DNA of 19,330 nt from Ferruginibacter sp. (GTDB taxonomy: Bacteria; Bacteroidota; Bacteroidia; Chitinophagales; Chitinophagaceae), in assembly GCA_018882645.1 (NCBI GenBank), contig VERM01000006.1, positions 1 to 19,330 of the forward strand, read 5' to 3'. The position numbers and the translations under genes are program-made. Within the stretch, counting starts at the first letter, position 1. Each line of letters opens with the position of its first letter. Of this stretch, positions 14,625 through 19,330 are shown one piece after another. Under the pieces are notes generated by a model that was given only the letters and a program-made list of their open reading frames with translations, was not told the DNA's origin and ran no database searches.

Positions 14625-15995
14625 ATGTTTGATTTCAATAGAGTTCAACAGCTTAGAGAATTTTATAACAGTGGTGCTACCAGAAGCTATGCATTCAGAA
14701 AAGAGCAGTTGCTTCGATTAAAGACAGTAATTCTGAAGTATGAAAATGCCATTTATGAAGCATTAAAGAAAGATCTGAACAAATCTCCTGAAGAGTCCTG
14801 GGTAACTGAAATTGCTTTGGTGCTCAATGAGATCAGGTATGCATTGAATCAATTGAAGAAGTGGATGAGGCCTCAAAAAGTAAAGACCAATCTGATTAAT
14901 TTTCCTTCATCAAGTCGCATCATTCCCGAACCTCTGGGAGTTGTATTTATCATCAGTCCATGGAATTATCCTTTTCAGCTTTTGCTTAAACCTCTTGTAG
15001 GAGCTATTTCTGCGGGCAATTGTGTTGTACTGAAATCTTCAGAACATGCGCCGGCAACAACTTTGTTGCTTCGTAGAATCATCACTGATGCTTTTGATGA
15101 TAAATATATATTGTTTACCGAAGGACAAGGTGCAGAAGTGGTCCCTGCTTTTATCAATCATTTCAGATTTGATCATATTTTCTTTACCGGCGGGCCTGTT
15201 GTAGGTAAAAGTATTTATCAACTGGCAGCCAAAGATCTTGTTCCTGTAACACTTGAACTGGGAGGCAAAAGTCCCTGTGTGGTTGAGTCGGATGCGGACA
15301 TATCCACTGCTGCAAGAAGAATTGCCATCGCCAAATTTTCCAATTCCGGTCAAATATGCATAGCACCGGATTATCTGCTGGTTCATCATTCCGTAAAAAA
15401 TAAATTGATAAAATCTTTACAGGAAGCGATCATTCATTTTTTTGGGAATCAACCGGAAGCCTCTGGTGATTATGGGCGAGTCATCAATGAAAAACAATTT
15501 GACCGAATTGTTGGCTATCTCAATGACGGAAAAATTATTTTCGGAGGTAGACATGACAGGAGTCAGCTTTTTATTGAACCCACTCTTATAGATGATGTAA
15601 ATATAGATGGGAACATCATGAAAGAAGAGATTTTCGGACCCTTACTGCCGATTATTACCTATCGGCATACAGATGAGGTGCTGAAGATAATATCCCGAAA
15701 TCCGAACCCATTGGCTTTTTATTTGTTTACCATTAGCAGGCAAAAGGAGAAATTCTGGATGGATAATGTTGCTTTTGGCGGAGGTTGTGTTAACAATGCC
15801 GCCTGGCATATCACCAACCATCATCTGCCACTGGGCGGCAGAGGTTTCAGCGGAATAGGGCAATATCAGGGGCGAAAAAGTTTCGATACGTTCAGCCACA
15901 TGAAATCTGTGATGAAAACGCCTAACTGGTTTGATCCCAATTTCAAATATCCTCCACTTAAAGGCAGATTGAAATTTTTAAAAAAAATCATTTAG
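14625..15995 (+). CDS. NAD(P)-dependent aldehyde dehydrogenase, class-3-like
   Basis: The protein has 456 residues from ATG 14625. The open frame begins at 14484, inside tadA on the other strand, so the longer version is rejected. It oxidises aldehydes to acids. Visible motifs: 'SPWNYPFQLLLKPLVGAISAGNCVVLKSSE' with Asn114, 'FFTGGPVVGKSIYQ' (cofactor loop), catalytic Glu211 in 'LELGGKSP', and nucleophile Cys245 in 'SGQICIAPDY'. The length under 470, and the ending rich in Lys with a hydrophobic 'LKFLKKII', fit class 3 fatty-aldehyde-type enzymes, which can be membrane-associated. It heads a likely operon with the peroxidase gene eight bases downstream and a small gene beyond; detoxifying lipid-peroxidation aldehydes would fit. 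Confidence 0.92.
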   Translation: MFDFNRVQQLREFYNSGATRSYAFRKEQLLRLKTVILKYENAIYEALKKDLNKSPEESWVTEIALVLNEIRYALNQLKKWMRPQKVKTNLINFPSSSRIIPEPLGVVFIISPWNYPFQLLLKPLVGAISAGNCVVLKSSEHAPATTLLLRRIITDAFDDKYILFTEGQGAEVVPAFINHFRFDHIFFTGGPVVGKSIYQLAAKDLVPVTLELGGKSPCVVESDADISTAARRIAIAKFSNSGQICIAPDYLLVHHSVKNKLIKSLQEAIIHFFGNQPEASGDYGRVINEKQFDRIVGYLNDGKIIFGGRHDRSQLFIEPTLIDDVNIDGNIMKEEIFGPLLPIITYRHTDEVLKIISRNPNPLAFYLFTISRQKEKFWMDNVAFGGGCVNNAAWHITNHHLPLGGRGFSGIGQYQGRKSFDTFSHMKSVMKTPNWFDPNFKYPPLKGRLKFLKKII

Positions 15996-16002
15996 CCTTT
16001 CG

Positions 16003-16689
16003 ATGAAAAAAATATTTTCGGTTGCTTCTAAAAAACGTATCATGAAGACATTAATCATCTCCATCAGCATTTTTACAGGAATAGCCGTTTATGTGCTTGT
16101 TTCCAACCGGCATTCAAAAAACATGACTGTAAAACAAAAAATTTTGAAGGCTTTTTATCCGCTGGTCATGTTGACCGGAAAATCATCTTCAGGTATTCTT
16201 TCGAACAGCAATGCAACAGACCCTAAAGTCCCGATTTATGACTATTCAATTCCTCTTATTCAGGGGGATACCTTTCATCTTGCAACCGCTAAAGGAAAAA
16301 AGATTTTGATTGTAAATACAGCTTCAAACTGTGGCTATACCAATCAGTATGAAGAGTTGCAGAAATTGTATGATCTTCATAAAGATAAACTGCTGATCAT
16401 TGCATTTCCTTCAAACGACTTTAAAAATCAGGAAAAAGGCAGCAATGAGGAAGTTGCTCAATTCTGCAAAAGCAACTACGGAATCAGTTTTCCAATAGCC
16501 CGGAAAGGAGTGGTCTCAAAAAACAAAGATCAGCAGGAATTATACCGTTGGCTTACAGATAAAAATCTGAACGGCTGGAATGAAAAAGCTCCGGAATGGA
16601 ATTTCAGTAAATATCTGATCAATGAAAACGGAGTTTTGGTCAAATACTTTCCTTCGGCGGTTAGTCCGATGGAAATACTCAACCCATGA
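16003..16689 (+). CDS. Glutathione-peroxidase-family thiol peroxidase, membrane-anchored
   Basis: The protein has 228 residues, longer than the usual 160 because of an N-terminal extension. Residues 16-33 form a single hydrophobic segment, so the enzyme is probably anchored with the catalytic domain outside the cytoplasm. The ATG at 16042 (residue 14) is an alternative start that keeps the segment. The peroxidase domain starts at about residue 77. Catalytic Cys110 is in 'NTASNCGYTNQYEEL', Gln143 in 'PSNDFKNQE', and Trp199-Asn200 in 'EWNFSKYLI'. The peroxidatic residue is Cys, not selenocysteine. Cys155 ('VAQFCKSNYG') is a likely resolving Cys, implying thioredoxin-like reduction. It lies in an operon with ALDH, and overlaps the next gene by four bases. 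Confidence 0.9.
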   Translation: MKKIFSVASKKRIMKTLIISISIFTGIAVYVLVSNRHSKNMTVKQKILKAFYPLVMLTGKSSSGILSNSNATDPKVPIYDYSIPLIQGDTFHLATAKGKKILIVNTASNCGYTNQYEELQKLYDLHKDKLLIIAFPSNDFKNQEKGSNEEVAQFCKSNYGISFPIARKGVVSKNKDQQELYRWLTDKNLNGWNEKAPEWNFSKYLINENGVLVKYFPSAVSPMEILNP

Positions 16690-16994
16690 GCAACATCACT
16701 TCAAATATTTTTCAAACCAATGACATTGATTTTTTGAAATCAGAGGAATGCTTACGTCAGCTTTCACAACAAATCAATGAACTCATACTGCATGATTTTG
16801 AAAAAGTGGTACAAATGCTTTACCGAATAGATGTAAGTGAGCAAAAGTTAAAAAACATTCTCAAGGACAGACCGGATGAAAATGCAGGAGATCTCATTGC
16901 TGCATTGATGATTGAAAGACAGATCCAGAAAATACTATCCAGGCAATCATTTAAGCCCACTCCGTCGGATCAAGACGAAGAAGAAAAATGGTAA
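16686..16994 (+). CDS. Small helical protein of unknown function, coupled to the peroxidase
   Basis: The protein has 102 residues. The ATGA at 16686-16689 joins it to the peroxidase stop, implying coupled translation. It is predicted mostly helical, with 'ECLRQLSQQINELILHDFEKVVQMLYRIDVSEQKLKNILKD' and 'DLIAALMIERQIQKIL', and an acidic, disordered tail 'PTPSDQDEEEKW'. There is no signal, membrane segment or Cys pair. I do not recognise a named family, though the 'LLYRIDVSE' type pattern seems to recur in Bacteroidota. Conserved tight coupling would hint at a cytosolic partner role, which is speculation. It ends five bases from the convergent hydroxylase gene. Confidence 0.8.
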   Translation: MSNITSNIFQTNDIDFLKSEECLRQLSQQINELILHDFEKVVQMLYRIDVSEQKLKNILKDRPDENAGDLIAALMIERQIQKILSRQSFKPTPSDQDEEEKW

Positions 16995-16999
16995 TTTTT

Positions 17000-17629
17000 C
17001 TAATCGGCTTTCTCTTTTTTTACATCAAACATCGTTCCGAATACATGGTCCCATAAAGTGCTGCTTACTCCAAATCCTTTACTTTCATGTTTATAATGAT
17101 GTAGATGATGATTTATCCAAAGACTTTTCATCCATTTGAAAGGAGGCTTCCATGCGTGAATGGCATAATGCATGGATGCGTAAACAAGATAACCGAGCAT
17201 AAATCCCGGAAAGAAAGCGTAAGCATATTTACCTATGATCAAGCGAAAAAAAATAATGAATGTGGAAGCGATTAATAGACTCGGCAGAGGGGGCATAAAC
17301 AATCTTTGTTTGTCTCTCGGATATTCATGGTGATTTCCATGAAGAAGATAATTGATTTTTTTTCCGGTAAATGTTTTTGGATGATGGTGAAATACGAAAC
17401 GGTGTAAAACGTATTCTGTCAATGTCCAGAAAAAACCGCCTGCGATAAAAAAAATAATTGTTGATTCTGTTGGCAGCGAGAGTGAATACACTGAATAATA
17501 AGGTAGCCAGAGAATAATTGGAAGATATAAACACCATATAACCAGAGGATGTGTTTTGGTTAAAAATTCCAGATAGTTATTTGAAAATAATCTTGCCTGA
17601 CCTTTATTCTTTATTTTTTCGATATGCAT
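17000..17629 (-). CDS. Fatty acid hydroxylase / sterol desaturase superfamily protein
   Basis: The protein has 209 residues with about four membrane segments (around 29-50, 57-73, 116-133 and 138-153). The four histidine clusters that bind the di-iron centre are present: 'HRFVFHHH' (76-83), 'HGNHHEYP' (97-104), 'HYAIH' (154-158) and 'NHHLHHYKH' (173-181). The spacing is that of the Scs7/FA2H-type fatty acid 2-hydroxylases, which act on acyl chains of sphingolipid-like lipids. Several Bacteroidota make sphingolipids, so such a substrate is plausible. It lacks the cytochrome b5 domain of eukaryotic forms, so the electron donor must be separate. It is divergent from the FAH-family gene. Confidence 0.88.
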   Translation of the reverse strand: MHIEKIKNKGQARLFSNNYLEFLTKTHPLVIWCLYLPIILWLPYYSVYSLSLPTESTIIFFIAGGFFWTLTEYVLHRFVFHHHPKTFTGKKINYLLHGNHHEYPRDKQRLFMPPLPSLLIASTFIIFFRLIIGKYAYAFFPGFMLGYLVYASMHYAIHAWKPPFKWMKSLWINHHLHHYKHESKGFGVSSTLWDHVFGTMFDVKKEKAD

Positions 17630-17647
17630 GTGCCGATTTTATTCGGA

Positions 17648-17655
17648 CAAATCTA
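17648..17655 (-). promoter_or_regulatory. -7 element of the hydroxylase gene
   Basis: TAGATTTG on the minus strand fits the consensus and lies 18 bases before the start codon. -33 box weak. Confidence 0.42.
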
Positions 17656-17686
17656 TTATTTACTTTTTTACGTGTAGACTGATTGT

Positions 17687-17694
17687 TATTTTTG
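17687..17694 (+). promoter_or_regulatory. -7 element of the FAH-family gene
   Basis: TATTTTTG fits the consensus exactly; leader about 55 nt. The T-rich run at 17664-17670 stands where a -33 box would be but is not a clear match. It lies close to the divergent -7 at 17648-17655. Confidence 0.4.
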
Positions 17695-17757
17695 TCGAGC
17701 TGATTGAAAGCATTTTATTTTTAATTATTGTTACATTCATCATTCAGATAAAATTTT

Positions 17758-18765
17758 ATGAAACTGGTTACTTATTTAAAAGAAGAACATGAACAATTGG
17801 CCATAATGGTTGATGGCAAACTTTACGATATAGATCTGCTTCATCCTGATTTGCCGGTAAGCATGGCGATGTTTCTGAATTATTGGGAAGACGTATTTCC
17901 GATTGCTTTGTCTGCTGAAAAAAGAATTAAAGAAAAACTTGTAAGTCCCGTTCCTTCGGCAGTTTTTGAGGATGCACATGTTCTTGCGCCTGTCCCTCAT
18001 CCTACAAGTTGCAGAGACGGATATGCTTTTCGTCAGCATGTGGCAGCTGCAAGGCGCAACAGAAAGGTGGAAATGATTCCGGAGTTTGATCAGTATCCGA
18101 TTTTTTATTTCACCAATCACAATAGTATTCAGGGCCCGGGAGATATAGTTTGTATGCCGGATCATTTTGAAAAATTGGATTTTGAGTTGGAGGCGGCGGT
18201 GGTGATTTGCAAACATGGGAGAAACATTCGTGCGGAGGCGGCGGATGATTATATTGGAGGCTTGATGATCATGAATGACATGAGTGCGAGAAGATTACAA
18301 ATGGAGGAGATGTTGCTTAATCTTGGCCCTGCAAAAGGCAAAGATTTTTCAACTGTGATTGGTCCGATGCTGGTCACCCTCGATGAATTGGAATCTTATG
18401 AAGTACCTTGTAAGCAGGGGCATACGGGAAAAAACTGGAATCTTTCAATGAAGTGCAGTGTGAATGGCATTCAGGTGAGTGAAGGGAATTTGGGTGATAT
18501 GGATTGGACTTTTGCGGAAATCATTGAAAGAAGCAGTTATGGAGTTGATTTATATCCCGGGGATGTCATAGGTAGCGGTACGGTAGGAACAGGCTGCTTT
18601 CTTGAATTGAATGGCACGGGGAAATTAAATGATCCAAACTATAAAGAGCAATGGCTGCAGGCAGGCGATGTGGTAGAGATGGATATAGATGGCTTGGGTC
18701 ATTTATTGAATACAATTGTGAAGGATGAGGATGAGTTTTCTATTTTAAAGCTGAAAAAGGGTTAG
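17758..18765 (+). CDS. Fumarylacetoacetate hydrolase family protein
   Basis: The protein has 335 residues. The N-terminal part (1-75) is the small domain. The catalytic FAH domain begins near residue 76 ('VLAPVPHPTSCRDGYAF'), with 'YFTNHNSIQGPGD' (117-129), the metal ligands Glu143 and Glu145 in 'DFELEAAVVI', Asp174 in 'IMNDMSARR' and 'KGKDFSTVIGPMLV'. The ending 'DVIGSGTVGTGCFLEL' with 'LQAGDVVEMDIDGLGHLLN' is typical. Members hydrolyse C-C bonds of acylpyruvates or fumarylacetoacetate, or act as hydratases in aromatic breakdown. No other tyrosine-pathway gene is nearby, so the substrate stays open. Its stop codon TAG at 18763-18765 lies at the first unit of the octamer array. Confidence 0.9.
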   Translation: MKLVTYLKEEHEQLAIMVDGKLYDIDLLHPDLPVSMAMFLNYWEDVFPIALSAEKRIKEKLVSPVPSAVFEDAHVLAPVPHPTSCRDGYAFRQHVAAARRNRKVEMIPEFDQYPIFYFTNHNSIQGPGDIVCMPDHFEKLDFELEAAVVICKHGRNIRAEAADDYIGGLMIMNDMSARRLQMEEMLLNLGPAKGKDFSTVIGPMLVTLDELESYEVPCKQGHTGKNWNLSMKCSVNGIQVSEGNLGDMDWTFAEIIERSSYGVDLYPGDVIGSGTVGTGCFLELNGTGKLNDPNYKEQWLQAGDVVEMDIDGLGHLLNTIVKDEDEFSILKLKKG

Positions 18766-18806
18766 GGGTTTAACGGTCTAAGGGTTTAATGGTTTAAAGG
18801 TTGACA
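18759..18806 (+). repeat. Octamer array GGTYTAAN, left of the four-helix gene
   Basis: Five consecutive 8-bp units at 18767-18806: GGTTTAAC, GGTCTAAG, GGTTTAAT, GGTTTAAA and GGTTGACA. A sixth, degenerate unit in phase (GGGTTAGG, 18759-18766) contains the stop codon of the FAH-family gene. An inverted array lies at 19269-19308. Confidence 0.8.
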
Positions 18807-18886
18807 CCAAAGAGAAAAAAAGCTTTTATGCTGGTTCATTTTCTTTTTCAGTTTTCTTTTAAAATATTGATTTTTGATAGAAAAGA

Positions 18887-19297
18887 ATGGCATCAGTTAA
18901 AAGGTTTGAGGAATTACAAGTCTGGCAATTAAGTCGTGATCTAAATAAAATTATTGGAGAGTTGATTGATAAAAATATTTTTAATAAAAACTATCGGATA
19001 ATCAATCAAATTGAGGGCTCTTCGGGTTCAATTATGGATAATATTGCGGAGGGATTTGAACGTGGAACCAAAGGTGAATTTATTCAGTTTCTTGGTTACT
19101 CCAAAGGATCTTGCGGTGAACTCAGGTCCCAACTTTATCGTGCAAAAGATCGGGGATACATCAATCAAGAACAATTCAATGAATTGGCTAATATCGCAAT
19201 TAGAATCAGTGCTATGATTTTTAAATTGATTTCTTATCTTCAAGTTTCTGCAATCCAGGGAAATCGCAAAAAAACCTTTAGACCTTTAGACTCTTAA
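18887..19297 (+). CDS. Four-helix bundle protein (S23 / Avd-like family)
   Basis: The protein has 136 residues. 'FEELQVWQLSRDLNKIIGELI' is the signature opening of the four-helix bundle family first known from insertions in 23S rRNA genes (TIGR02436). 'RIINQIEGSSGSIMDNIAEGFERGTKGEFIQFLGYSKGSCGELRSQLYRAKD' is its core, followed by a last helix to about residue 121. The fold is shared with Avd, the accessory protein of diversity-generating retroelements, which forms pentamers and binds nucleic acid. No reverse transcriptase or template repeat is in the window. The last residues, 'TFRPLDS', and the TAA are encoded inside the right repeat array. Role unknown; free-standing copies are common in Bacteroidota. 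Confidence 0.9.
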   Translation: MASVKRFEELQVWQLSRDLNKIIGELIDKNIFNKNYRIINQIEGSSGSIMDNIAEGFERGTKGEFIQFLGYSKGSCGELRSQLYRAKDRGYINQEQFNELANIAIRISAMIFKLISYLQVSAIQGNRKKTFRPLDS

Positions 19298-19308
19298 ACC
19301 TTCAAACT
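19269..19308 (-). repeat. Octamer array, right copy (inverted)
   Basis: Read on the minus strand from 19308: AGTTTGAA, GGTTTAAG, AGTCTAAA, GGTCTAAA and GGTTTTTT, again at exactly 8-bp spacing and five units. It is the inverted counterpart of 18767-18806. The first four units in plus-strand order include the end of the four-helix gene. Confidence 0.8.
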
Positions 19309-19330
19309 ATTTTAATGTTCACTATAATCC

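Noticed and set aside
18767..19308. Insertion in a 23S rRNA gene (the original setting of the S23 family)
   Set aside because: No rRNA sequence surrounds the gene; neighbours are a metabolic gene and repeats.

Overview
The window is about 19.3 kb of an ordinary-looking chromosome from a member of the Bacteroidota, probably near the Chitinophagales/Sphingobacteriales. The main reasons are the DUF6089 and FISUMP proteins, the 'GAPTGGPKD' lipoprotein with Big_5-like repeats, DUF4286, ribosomal protein THX, a methionine synthase split into two genes, and promoters of the Bacteroidota type (TTTG, about 20 nt, TAnnTTTG). Base composition is AT-rich, intergenic spaces are short, and Shine-Dalgarno sites are scarce. 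This placement is inference from gene content; no rRNA is present.

Layout. Bases 1-4448 hold envelope genes: the end of an FtsX-like permease, a DUF6089 outer-membrane protein that starts with TTG, a membrane-anchored TPR-like protein, an SRPBCC protein on the minus strand and an Ig-like lipoprotein. recR follows. Bases 5098-6130 look like an accessory island: one FISUMP gene surrounded by several kinds of short repeat. Bases 6156-11244 carry a promoter and leader, the two-gene metH (homocysteine half, then folate/B12/activation half), exonuclease III (xth) and a DUF4286 gene. Bases 11254-12058 hold two terminators with a possible small RNA between them, then HU and the 42-residue ribosomal protein THX, each with its own promoter element and terminator. 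The minus strand from 13266 to 12065 carries a coiled-coil gene translationally coupled to pdxH. Minus-strand sod and tadA follow. tadA is divergent from an ALDH / glutathione-peroxidase-like / small-protein operon. A fatty-acid-hydroxylase-like gene (minus) is divergent from a fumarylacetoacetate-hydrolase-family gene. The window ends with a four-helix-bundle (S23/Avd-like) gene.

How the genes relate. Most genes are housekeeping: methionine synthesis, DNA repair (recR, xth), nucleoid and ribosome proteins (HU, THX), PLP synthesis, tRNA wobble editing (tadA), and oxidative-stress defence (sod, peroxidase, ALDH).

The most unusual signal is that the two accessory genes, FISUMP and the four-helix bundle gene, are each enclosed by inverted arrays of short, tightly phased repeats. 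The FISUMP arrays are GTTGAA hexamers at 9-10 bp spacing; the four-helix arrays are GGTYTAAN octamers at exactly 8 bp. In the four-helix case the array also encodes the protein's last residues and stop codon. No transposase, reverse transcriptase, CRISPR array, tRNA or rRNA was seen.
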